Positions 55,300 through 64,000 of a DNA stretch of 64,000 nucleotides are shown piece by piece. Numbering within the stretch: the first letter of the stretch is position 1; each line of letters begins with the position of its first letter. The stretch lies in NCBI RefSeq assembly GCF_000400465.1, contig NW_008806276.1, positions 372,001 to 436,000 of the forward strand. Reading direction: 5' to 3'. The notes under the pieces are model-generated. The model was not told the origin of the DNA, did no database searches, and saw nothing but the letters and a program-made list of their open reading frames with translations. The translations under genes were made by a program, and so were the position numbers. Origin of the DNA: Wallemia ichthyophaga EXF-994. Lineage: Eukaryota > Basidiomycota > Wallemiomycetes > Wallemiales > Wallemiaceae.

Positions 55300-56355
55300 A
55301 TGCTTGGCACGCGACAGACGTTTAGAGTAGCGATGGGGGACGGAGATGGAGATGGCAGCAGCGCTGGAGTGAACAAGTCATTCAAGACGCCTGCCAAAGG
55401 TGGTGGGCGAGGGGGCAAGGAGAATGCGATAGCGATGAGCATGAGCATGGGAAAGCCAGGTAGTACAAACCCGCTCAAAACACCACTGCCATCGAAAAAG
55501 CCGCAGCTATTCGGTGAAGTACCCACCACGGTTAAATCCAAGAAGACAATGACCGGTCTGACTCCGGCCCCACCCAAGACTGTACTGAGGCCTGCAGCTG
55601 GACAGAATGTGCAAAATGTGCACAAGGGGCAGAGTGGTCAAAAGAATAAGGATAAGGATCCCAGTCCTCGTCCGTCGACTCTGCGCAAGTCAATGCGCGT
55701 GCCTACACACCAAACACAGGCGCAGAACATCAAGGCGACACCGGCACCCACTTTCATTCCCCTCCACCACCACGAAGACGATGTCGGCCCCACTCTTGGC
55801 GAAATGAAGCAGGAGGAGAAGGAGCAGGCGATGCTGGAGTTGGAGCTGGAAGAGGAGGCATATCATGAATCTGATTGGAGTGATTTCGAAGTGGAGTATG
55901 CACCCGGTAAGGAGACTCAGATTGAGTTGCCATCGAGACCACTCGAGAGTGAAAGTGAGTCGGAGGTTACAAATTACAGGGAATTGGGCCGTCAGTTGAG
56001 AATAGCTTCACCAAGATTCAGCGTTTACGAGTCGGATGACAGTGATGGTTCGTACGCGTCGGATCAAATCGCAGACTTGAAAACACGCGGTGGATTCGGT
56101 GAGGAGGTGAAGATGGACTATGACAGTGGCAGTGAGGAGGATATCGGGATTAGAGTGAAGAAGAAGCAGAAAGGAGTTGTGGGGAGGGGAGGTACAGTGG
56201 CTAATACTCGCGTTACAACCCAGAGAAGACCGGTCAAGAAACAGGCACAGACACAGCCACCGAAGCACACGCAGACCCACACCCACACACGCAAGATCAA
56301 ATTGGATGATATCCGAGTGGAATTGGATCTAGAGAGTTGTTTGTTGGACTTGTAA
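55300..56355 (+). CDS. disordered KEN-box protein, possible securin-like
   Basis: A single exon of 351 residues. The N-terminal third is basic, with GGKENA (a KEN degradation box for the APC/C) between two SFKTPAK/LKTPLPSKKP-like Lys-Thr-Pro motifs, and RPSTLRKSMRVP follows further on. The middle is acidic (about residues 170-260) and the end mixes basic repeats with LDLESCLLDL. KEN box plus KTP motifs and an acidic C terminus is the layout of securins and some spindle proteins, but no family domain is recognised, so the role is unproven. It lies between ORC4 and a short coiled-coil gene, 37 bases upstream of the latter. Confidence 0.6.
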   Translation: MLGTRQTFRVAMGDGDGDGSSAGVNKSFKTPAKGGGRGGKENAIAMSMSMGKPGSTNPLKTPLPSKKPQLFGEVPTTVKSKKTMTGLTPAPPKTVLRPAAGQNVQNVHKGQSGQKNKDKDPSPRPSTLRKSMRVPTHQTQAQNIKATPAPTFIPLHHHEDDVGPTLGEMKQEEKEQAMLELELEEEAYHESDWSDFEVEYAPGKETQIELPSRPLESESESEVTNYRELGRQLRIASPRFSVYESDDSDGSYASDQIADLKTRGGFGEEVKMDYDSGSEEDIGIRVKKKQKGVVGRGGTVANTRVTTQRRPVKKQAQTQPPKHTQTHTHTRKIKLDDIRVELDLESCLLDL

Positions 56356-56392
56356 GCGTTATGAATAATCATTAGCCATTGTCAGTGTCGTC

Positions 56393-56825
56393 ATGGCTCA
56401 AGTAGAAGTGGATGTGAGTATACTGGGTATAGTTTATAGACAGGTGTGTATGTATGTGTATGTATTCTCTTTTAAATAGCTTAACACCGCTATAGCTCCT
56501 AGTCGACGTGGCTACAAGCCTGAAGAATCCAGAGGACAGAGAGACCGCGGATATTCTAAAAAGGCGTCTGTTATCATTTGAAGCGATGGCAGAGAGTTTG
56601 GATACGCGTATACGCCGTTGTAGGGATGTAATAGCGCGGGATTTGAAGAAGCCAGAGATACAGCCAGAAGAGACACAAGAGATACAGCCACAGCAACCAC
56701 AGCAACCACAGCAACCACAGCAACCACCACAACCACCACAACCACCACCAAACGATCCACTCACTCTCGACACGCTCCTCGATAAGGATGACTTTGACTT
56801 ATTCGGGGACGGATATCTTCAATAA
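56393..56825 (+). CDS. short coiled-coil protein with polyQ/P tail, possibly Mediator Med9-like
   Basis: Two exons (56393-56413, 56496-56825) give 116 residues. The 82-nt intron is longer than average and starts GTGAGT. The core DVATSLKNPEDRETADILKR followed by LLSFEAMAESLDTRIRRC forms one helical hairpin, then a QPQQ/QPP repeat and an acidic aromatic end. Size and helix pattern recall small Mediator subunits such as Med9, but the similarity is weak and based on memory only. It follows the KEN-box gene in the same direction with 37 bases between. Confidence 0.55.
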
Positions 56826-56920
56826 GGCGTGGACGGATACCTCTCCGATGAGCCAAATAAGCTGTAAATAGAAATACAAGATTATTATACAAGGCATAAA
56901 AAGAAATTCAAAGTCATAGC

Positions 56921-57608
56921 CTAATTCCTGGTGTTCGTGTGAGGGCTATGGATCCATTGAGCCAAGTCGACGTTGTTGAGCTTGTTGTACGCGTTTGACT
57001 TGTGCTTATCTGGTTTAGCTGGCGAAGGGGAAGTAGCTAGGAAGAGCATCAGCTGAGCATCTGCTTCGTCTGGATGTTGAGTATTTGTGGGTGTTGAAGT
57101 GTGTGTGGGCGTCGCAGTTGCCGTGGGCGTGGAATTCGCCGTAGATAAATGCCTGAGAGACTGTCCCCTGTTATAGCCCGGTGAATGGAATAGACTTGTT
57201 AAAGCACTTGCCGCGTTCATTGATTCGCTGTCGTGGGACGTGGCCGTTGACACGGGTAGACCGGGTGACGCGTTATTACAGCTAATTCTACGCGTATTTA
57301 CACTCCTCTTAGGTGACTTGGGTGATTTAAAGGTATTTGAAGCGTTTACACCGTTTGGCGATCTCAATGAATTCGGCGGTGGCATTTGACTGGTGCTGAG
57401 TATAGAATCCACAGGCGTATTCACCAGTCCATTACGAGCTTTGTAAGACGCCAGCTTGAGTCTTGTTTGCAGCTGCCTTGAAGCCTGGAACAGCGTGGAT
57501 TAGACAGTGTGTTGCGTGCTGTGCCATCGACAAAGCTACACGCACCTTGCTCACGTGTACCCTATTCAATATCGCGTTCACAGATTTATTACGCGTGTCG
57601 TTCGTCAT
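56921..57608 (-). CDS. Whi5/Nrm1-type G1 transcriptional repressor
   Basis: Two exons (57608-57546, 57484-56921; 61-nt intron, with an alternative in-frame acceptor 12 nt downstream) give 208 residues. The splice builds the Whi5/Nrm1 (GTB) motif LQTRLKLASYKARNGLV, which binds the SBF/MBF transcription factors. The rest is disordered and rich in SP/TP sites (KSPKSPKRS, LFHSPGY), as expected for a Cdk-regulated repressor, with a final conserved-looking DAQLMLFLATSPSP segment. Length and layout fit Nrm1/Whi5 better than an activator. The start lies 51 bases from that of the divergent F-box gene. Confidence 0.75.
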
Positions 57609-57659
57609 CGATCCCTTCACGATGGTTGCTGTAAACGTCGATTATCTACAGATCAGTCG

Positions 57660-58946
57660 ATGAGAATTTACAACTTGAATTTGGATGTTTTCGGTGGCAT
57701 TGGCGCGTACCTGGATGCCCGCGATATCCTCAACCTGAGATTCACCTGCAGATTCCTACGCGGTGTGGCTGACCATGTTCTTATACCGAATAAGCTCAAT
57801 GATCTCCAGAGAAAGGTCTTGTACAATACGAGCATCTCTCCAATTCAGAAACTGCGTCAAATCCCACTTACAGACGACAACTGGAGCACTTGCACCTTCC
57901 ACCCCACCCAACTCGTACACACCCACTCTAGCATCCCCGTTCTTAACACACACAACCACCTTCTCATCCTCGCCAGTCGTTCTGCAGTCTTTGTCTGGGA
58001 TAGATGCTATTCCCCGTGGCGGTACACACGCTTCGTAATTTTCAACCACTCCTCTGCTAGCATGGATATTACTGGCTTGGTTGTCGTCGAGTGTGTGGGC
58101 GATTCTGTCTCTCTCATCGCCTCCCACTTCTCTGGCCTCGTTCAGCGCGTTATTCTCAACTTGCACTCCAAAAAATCTTCTCAAACGGCCATATACTGCG
58201 GTAGTAGCCGTACTAGCAGTGCTATAAGTAGTTCTATTAGAACACCTAACCTCACTTCTCTCACAGGCACATCCAATGTCGTCATAAGCGCTGCTCAAAT
58301 GGGTCAACTACGCCTTCTCTCCCCAAACGCCCCTTGGATTGAACATCCTCCGATAAACGTAGAGACCAATAGACTTTGGGGTGTCGATTACAATTCCTAC
58401 AATGGCTCGCTGTCCGCCTCTCACAACTACACCCCTTCCACTCTCTCCGCTGTTTCTCTCTTTCACCTCCGCGAGAGCAATATCCAATCCACCGGCTCGC
58501 TCAAAACACCCCCACACATCTCCTCCTTCACAGCTACGAACGGTTCATCTACAAACGGTGTTCTGGCATCGCCCGACATCATCATAGCTGGTTTCTATGA
58601 CTCGGGGGTTCGCGTGTACGATTGCAGGTGCGGATATGCACCAGTTAAACAGTATCAAGACGCGCTCGATCCACAGCCCGTTTACTCAGTCGATGTCGGT
58701 GGAGCGTATGACTCCCTCATCTGCGCTGGCTCTGCTCTCTATTCGCGCCTACGGATTATTGACGCTCGCATGCACTCGGATCGCGCCCATCATGTGTATG
58801 CCGCCGAAAGCGGCGATAGGTCCTCACCCGTCTACCAGCTACAAACGGATCACTCACACTGCTTCCTCGCAACTGAGTCTAATGTCTACGACTTGGACTT
58901 TAGCTCCGCTTCTCCTAATCACCGCTTCCCAACTGTTACAGTGTGA
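57660..58946 (+). CDS. F-box protein with beta-propeller-like repeats
   Basis: A single exon of 428 residues. The first 50 residues are an F-box (LNLDVFGGIGAYLDARDILN then LRFTCRFLRGVAD), which binds Skp1 of SCF ubiquitin ligases. The remainder has repeated beta-strand segments ending in WD/FVWDR, IIAGFYDSGVRVYDCR and DLDF, suggesting a degenerate WD40 propeller for substrate binding, like FBXW4-type proteins. The substrate is unknown. The ATG at 57660 follows a stop in the same frame only if the ORF is read from a non-ATG codon at 57507, which is ignored. Confidence 0.75.
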   Translation: MRIYNLNLDVFGGIGAYLDARDILNLRFTCRFLRGVADHVLIPNKLNDLQRKVLYNTSISPIQKLRQIPLTDDNWSTCTFHPTQLVHTHSSIPVLNTHNHLLILASRSAVFVWDRCYSPWRYTRFVIFNHSSASMDITGLVVVECVGDSVSLIASHFSGLVQRVILNLHSKKSSQTAIYCGSSRTSSAISSSIRTPNLTSLTGTSNVVISAAQMGQLRLLSPNAPWIEHPPINVETNRLWGVDYNSYNGSLSASHNYTPSTLSAVSLFHLRESNIQSTGSLKTPPHISSFTATNGSSTNGVLASPDIIIAGFYDSGVRVYDCRCGYAPVKQYQDALDPQPVYSVDVGGAYDSLICAGSALYSRLRIIDARMHSDRAHHVYAAESGDRSSPVYQLQTDHSHCFLATESNVYDLDFSSASPNHRFPTVTV

Positions 58947-59013
58947 ATTAAAGGTTATGCTATTTATGCAAGGCTGAGGCTGAGACTATTTATCGTCGTC
59001 TTGTCAAATCAAT

Positions 59014-60635
59014 TCACATCAGGTAATCGTTTAGTCTCCTCAACGACACCCGTGAGGGGTTCGTCGTTGGGTAGGCATTGATCAGCCACTGAAGCCGCGT
59101 ATTGATTGTCGCTTTCGTTATCTCTACTGGCTGGTTAGTGGGTGTATTGCAGTGGTGTGTTTTTCTACTCACCCCCCGCTTTACACTGGCGCTCCCCGTT
59201 CTCGTCGAAAAATAGCGTCGCAGCAGCCACGCACACGGCCGAAGCGAGATCAGTACCACCGCTAGCATCGCTGACAGCTATACGGCGGCCATTATCAAGC
59301 TGCTGCCTCACAAACAACATGACATGGGGAAGTTGTCCCAAAAACTGTTTCTGCGCCTGCTTGGATGATCTGGGGAGCTGGACATGGAGAGTGTGAGTGG
59401 AGCGCGGCGGAGGCTGTGGTGTAAGAGCGACGAGAGCGATATCCGATGGCAACGATGAAGCCGCATCGCACTCAGCAGGGAAGATAGCACCTGCGAGAAA
59501 GGCGCGCGTGTCGTTACTGTCTCCTACACGGACGCTGTGGGTGGATGTGGAAGTGCTGCGCGCGAGATGCTCAGCTGCAACGGCAGCCACTCGCTCGTCG
59601 AGCAATTCTCTCGGACAGTTGAGAAGCTCATGGCGATTTGCCCAGAAACACTCCGGTGTCAAACCGCCCGACCACAGCTCATGATCGTCGCCGCTGCCCT
59701 GCACATACTCACCCCACTCAAGGCTCTCTGTCTCGTCGGGAACGTAACGCGATGCCGAGACACAGATGAGCGGGTAGAAGTCGAGAGTGGCCTTGTTGAA
59801 ATCGGGTAGTTGCTCAGTCGCAGGATGAACGAATATCGGCCGTATGGGCTTGTCGAGGTGGTGAGTGAGCTGTAAAGCTGAGTCTCGTAGATTGTTAGTC
59901 CATGTGCGTAGCTGGTCGCGGATGCACTGCTGCTCTGAATCGCTTACAGCCTGCGCGGGCGTGTGCAGAAGCGTTTCGGGTGGCGTACCTAGCATCGCCG
60001 CACTCACTACCGCACACCAAATGGGGATCGTCTTGGATATAGCATCCGGGTACCGCTGCTGGCGTTGTCATGTAAAGTGATGGAGATAAAATTTTAACCC
60101 ACCTTGCCCCTGCGCGTTGAATCAACAATGACGAGTCTGTTGAGAGAGAAAGTGAGTTGGGTGTTAAATCCTGCCACAACACATACCCCCCGCTAGCCAC
60201 TATATGATTCACGAGATGCAAATTGGGACGCCTGAGGGAGAAGGACCATGCGTGGGTGTGTCCGTCCGTGGACTTGAAGTAGGCGTATATGTCAGCTCTG
60301 TAGGAGTCCTGAGAAAGCACGTGTGTGTGAGCGTATGAAAGTATCAGCTGCGACTGCGATTACCACAGCACTAACCATGCTCGGATCCATGTACCACACT
60401 CCGCAACGCTGATTGGCTGGCTGGGGTGAGCCGATGGCGTGCGTGATGCCGTACACACCCACCAATGGCAGGATACGCTTTATATGTTGCTGTGACCATG
60501 CGCACGAACTGTGCATCGCTGTACTCAGCGTCAGCGGTGGAGCAGCCCAATGCACCCGAAACTCAACTGGAAAATAGAGTGCAGCCTGTTGTAACACGTA
60601 TTTTGATATTTGATCAATTCTCGCCCGGAAATCAT
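59014..60635 (-). CDS. RIT1: tRNA A64-2'-O-ribosylphosphate transferase
   Basis: Seven exons (60635-60568, 60518-60463, 60416-60376, 60308-60187, 60136-60103, 60058-59173, 59126-59014) give 439 residues. The Rit1 signatures are pieced together across introns: YNRLHSI, ANQRCGVWYMDPSM, YFKSTDGHTHAWSFSLRRPN, VIVDSTRRGK, RYPDAISKTIPIWCAV, IFVHPATEQLP, YVQGSGDDHELWSGGLTPE and the end NPSRVSLRRLN. Rit1 marks initiator tRNA-Met at A64 so that it is not used in elongation. Introns are 44-67 nt; exons of 34-68 nt dominate the 5' end. Start chosen at 60635; an earlier ATG at 60665 would overlap KAP104. Confidence 0.92.
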
Positions 60636-60663
60636 GAAAATTTCTTGGTATTTTGCAATCAAC

Positions 60664-63546
60664 ATGTCGAGCTGGCAGCCACAGCCTGAGGGATTAGAGC
60701 AATTGCTCAGTCTGCTGAGAGACTCGCTCAGTCCAAATACGCAAGTGCAGCAAGCCGTTACGCAGGTGAGAGGGATTGGTGGTTGGTCGATAGACGCACG
60801 CTCACTCACCCATCACGCCAGCGACTGGAAACATTCAACGCTATCCCAGACTACAACAGCTACCTCGCTCACGTACTCATCAAACAGCCCCAACAAGAAG
60901 AACGCGTTAGATCAGTTGCTGGTCTCATTCTCAAGAACAACATCAAATTTGGGTGGAAATCTTGGCCAGGCGACAGCCAGGAATACGTTAAATCTATCCT
61001 CGTCGATGGTATCAGTGATCCCGCTGTCATGGTCAGGTCTACCACTGGTACGGCTATCGTGGCAATCCTCGAAGAATGCGGCCCTGAGAACTGGCCTTTA
61101 GCCCTCTCACGCTTAATGGCGTCCATTGACTCATCCAGTATCCAAGAGCAGGAGGGTGCTTTCAGCACGCTGGCCAAAGTTTGCGAGGATATGTACAAAA
61201 AGCTTGACTGCGAAATAGCTGGTGTGAGACCACTTGACTTTATGATTCCGAAATTCATCCAGATGCTCAATCATCAGTCGGCTAAAGTTAGGATACACGC
61301 TTTGTCGTGTTTGAACAGTTTCATACCGACCCAGTCAGCTAGCTTTCTCGCCAGTATCGATCACTTCATTGCTGCCCTCTTCCAAAGAGCGTCTGACGGT
61401 GTGCCCGAAGTTAGGCAGCATGTTTGCTCGGCACTCGTTCGCTTGCTTGCGTCTCGCCCAGACAAACTCACCCCTGAGATGAACAATGTCGCCACTTTTA
61501 TGCTCTACTCGACTCAGGACAAGAATGAGGAAGTTGCACTCGAGGCTTGCGAGTTCTGGCTCACTTTTGCTGAAGAAAATCACCTTATTGATCATCTTAG
61601 ACCTCTGCTCGACAGAGTCGCACCAGTTTTGCTCAACACTATGGTGTATTCTGATACGGAACTTGTCATTCTTCAGGCAGACGAAGACGACGACGATGCC
61701 GCTGTTCCTGACAAAGACTCGGACATTAAACCTCACATCTACGGGGGCAAAACACACACGCAATCGTCTGAAAATGACAATCAGCATCAGAAAATGGGCA
61801 GAGATGCAGAGATTCCATCAGATGAAGAAGATGAAGAAGACTTTGATGAACTTGACGATGATGAACTCACATCGGAATGGACTTTGAGAAAGTGCTCAGC
61901 AGCTGCCTTAGATATCCTTTCAATCAACTTTCCAGTAGAACTGCTTAACATCCTGCTTCCATATTTGAAAGAAAGGCTCTTTTCTCAGGATTGGCTACAG
62001 AAGGAGTCAGCTATTCTTGCACTCGGTGCTATAGCAGAAGGATGTATCGAAGGCATACAACCACACCTCCCACAACTCGTCCCATACTTGGTTAACTCAC
62101 TTAATGACTCAAAGCCTCTGATCCGCTCTATCTCGTGTTGGGCTCTGGCTCGCTATTCTAGCTGGTCAGTACAACCCATCTCTGTTGAACACAGAAACAA
62201 CTATTTCGTGCCAACGATGGAGGGATTGTTGAGAATGGTCCATGACAAAAACAAGCGTGTACAGGAAGCTGGTTGCTCCGCTTTCGCTACTCTCGAAGAA
62301 GAGGCAGGTAAGGAGTTGGAGCCGTTCCTCAAACCTATTATAGAACACCTAGTTTATGCATTTCAAAAGTATCAGAGGAAGAATTTACTCATACTTTATG
62401 ATGCGATTGGTACACTTGCAGATGCGGTGACAAGCGCACTCGATAATGAAGAATACGTGACGTTGTTGATGCAACCACTTATTGATAAATGGCAAAATCT
62501 AGCCGATGATGATGAAGACATTATTCCTCTCTTCGAGGTGAGTTTTTGGTGTTATTAACTGACGCCTTTGTTAAGACCCTCTTCAGTGCTTATCTTCATT
62601 AACTGTGGCCGCTGGTTCTAGTTTCATTAAATTCGCTCAGCCGGTTTACGAGAGATGCTCACGGATAGTGCATGGAAATCTCATGCAATTTCAAACAGCC
62701 GTAGAACAAAATGACGAAGACAATATACCTGATAGAACATTTATTATAGTCGCATTGGATTTAATTTCAGGTATGATTCAAGGATTGGGTAGTAATGCTC
62801 AGGAGTTGATAATAGCCAATCAATCCACATCATCAACACCATCATTACTTAATCTATTATTATTCTGTTTGAAGCATCCAGACAGTGCTGTTAAACAATC
62901 AGCATATGCTTTAGTTGGAGATTTGGCGGTTAGTTGCTTCCCAATACTAATTCCAGTCCTTGGTACACTACTTCCTGATCTTATTCAACAAATTGAGATT
63001 GCACCAACGACGGATGCTATTTCAGTTTGTAATAATGCTGCATGGGCAGCAGGAGAGATAGCGACATCGTACACCAACTACCCAGACCTCAACAAGGATG
63101 ATTTTATCAAGTATGTTCCATCGTTGACTGAAAGATTGGTACCAATACTATTACATCCAAAGTCTGTCAAGTCTTTAGCGGAAAATGCGGCTGTTACAAT
63201 TGGTAGAATTGGATTGGTTTGTCCAGAGATTGTAGCTCCACATTTGCAAGTATTTGCAGCGCAATGGTGTGAGTCATTGTGGGAGATAAAAGATAATGAA
63301 GAGAAAGATAGTGCGTTTCGAGGATTTTGTAAGCTAGTTCAACTCAATCCATCAGGATTAGCGACTAGCTTCCAATTCTTCTGTAATGCAGTAGTAAGAT
63401 GGACATCACCATCGGCCGTGTTGAATGAGCAATTTAACGCACTACTCCATTCATTCAAGGCTGCTGCAGGTGTTAGTTGGGACGCACAAATGACAGCTTT
63501 GCCTCAACCTATCTCGACGAGACTGAGGGAGCGTTACGGTTTGTAG
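60664..63546 (+). CDS. KAP104: transportin-1/Kap104 nuclear import receptor
   Basis: Three exons (60664-60765, 60822-62537, 62587-63546; introns 56 and 49 nt) give 925 residues made of HEAT repeats. Transportin-specific segments are clear: the acidic loop (DEEDEEDFDELDDDEL) followed by SEWTLRKCSAAALDILS, WLQKESAILALGAIAEGC, KNKRVQEAGCSAFATLEEEA, KNLLILYDAIGTLADAV, CLSSLTVAAG and CNNAAWAAGEIA. Kap104 carries PY-NLS cargo such as hnRNP-like proteins into the nucleus. An insertion with HxxxSENDNQHQK is present in the acidic loop. Its start codon is 28 bases from that of RIT1. Confidence 0.94.
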
Positions 63547-63780
63547 ACACAGCAAAACCGCGCTACTATTGCATTTCGTTTGAATCTTTTCATTCTTTTG
63601 GATACCCTGAGACGCACATGAAGATTTGAATCATTTTAAACATGTCAACCTCTTTGACGTTAAGGTAACGATGTGATTGAACTCATTGACACTCTTTTAA
63701 AAAGTCAACCAAGTGATGAGACAAATCTAAAACATTTTTCAATTTTTCATGAGAATACATTATCTTTAAACTACACGCTG

Positions 63781-64000
63781 ATGACGATGAGTGAAGGGAA
63801 TATGAGGAGCGTTGGGAGTGGAAAGGAAGGAGTGATTAGGAAGACAGCGTACAACACACGGTACACACTGGCAGAGATAGCGAGGCTTTTGAGAGAACTA
63901 CTTGTCACGCCCAGTCCACGTATGAACATGCTCGGGATAAGTGTGGAGATGCTCGAGCACACGAATGTGCTGCGTTGTTACCTGACAGGGGTGTGTGAGG
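63781..64000 (+). CDS. 3'-truncated gene of unknown function at the window edge
   Basis: The frame is open from ATG 63781 to the end of the window (at least 73 codons). The first 25 residues are polar; then a helical segment RYTLAEIARLLRELLV and MNMLGISVEMLEHTNVLRCYL follow. A GGGGTGTGTGAG sequence near 63990 could be a splice donor. No family recognised. The opposite strand has only a shadow frame. The coding call rests on the open frame and plausible composition. Confidence 0.45.
   Translation, partial: MTMSEGNMRSVGSGKEGVIRKTAYNTRYTLAEIARLLRELLVTPSPRMNMLGISVEMLEHTNVLRCYLTGVCE

Noticed and set aside
1-64000. transposons, CRISPR arrays, rRNA genes
   Set aside because: No transposase, reverse transcriptase, long terminal or inverted repeats, spaced direct repeats or rRNA-like sequence was seen by eye.

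Overview
The window is nuclear DNA of a fungus with a very compact, intron-bearing genome. Genes sit tens of bases apart, and nearly every intron I could place is 40-60 nt long, with a GTGAGT/GTGGGT/GTATGT-like donor, a CTRAC/CTAAC-like branch site and a YAG acceptor. The gene set (WD40-PFU-PUL Doa1, KAP104 transportin, Zn2Cys6 regulator, DHA2 transporter, PCL-like cyclin, RIT1, mitochondrial-type CPA2, cysteine synthase-rhodanese fusion) is fungal. The short-intron, tight-spacing style fits a basidiomycete such as Wallemia; that genus is an inference, not something read from a marker gene. I see no CRISPR array, transposon, rRNA or convincing tRNA.

Layout. 1-7.0 kb: 3' end of a Gln-rich protein, a PLP-enzyme/rhodanese fusion, a DHA2 transporter and a RING protein with a SUMO-interaction motif. 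7.0-19.9 kb: GDP-fucose-type nucleotide-sugar transporter, PPR protein, PCL-like cyclin, VPS20 overlapping a Sec7/PH protein, ESS2, threonine aldolase, ZNG1-like metal GTPase, isochorismatase-like hydrolase. 19.9-24.2 kb: FHIP-family protein head-to-head with histidinol phosphatase. 24.2-27.8 kb: a tandem array of four related genes on the minus strand, coding for about 200-residue four-helix membrane proteins that I cannot assign to any family; one copy is intact and three are broken. 27.8-36.3 kb: tetraspan protein with PPxY motifs, DUG1, YggS/PROSC, glycerolipid acyltransferase, CIR-domain splicing protein, YIF1. 36.3-50.6 kb: Pro/Gln-rich protein, an Apd1-like/adrenodoxin fusion, NOP4, Zn2Cys6 regulator, a CH-like protein, CPA2. 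50.8-64 kb: DOA1, ORC4, a KEN-box protein, a short coiled-coil protein, a Whi5/Nrm1-type repressor, an F-box protein, RIT1, KAP104, and a truncated gene at the right edge.

The genes are mostly housekeeping and do not form one pathway. Several are paired head to head with only 28-51 bases between start codons (RIT1/KAP104, FHIP/HIS2, DOA1/ORC4, RING/sugar transporter, Whi5-like/F-box), so promoters must be shared or lie inside coding sequence. The best candidates for something undescribed are the four-copy membrane-protein array (24.2-27.8 kb), the Sec7 protein that lacks the first half of its catalytic domain and overlaps VPS20 in another frame, and the fusion of an Apd1-type domain to an adrenodoxin-type ferredoxin.

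Exon models were built by hand from open frames, splice signals and family alignment from memory. Each spliced model was checked for a total length divisible by three. Exact splice sites remain predictions.
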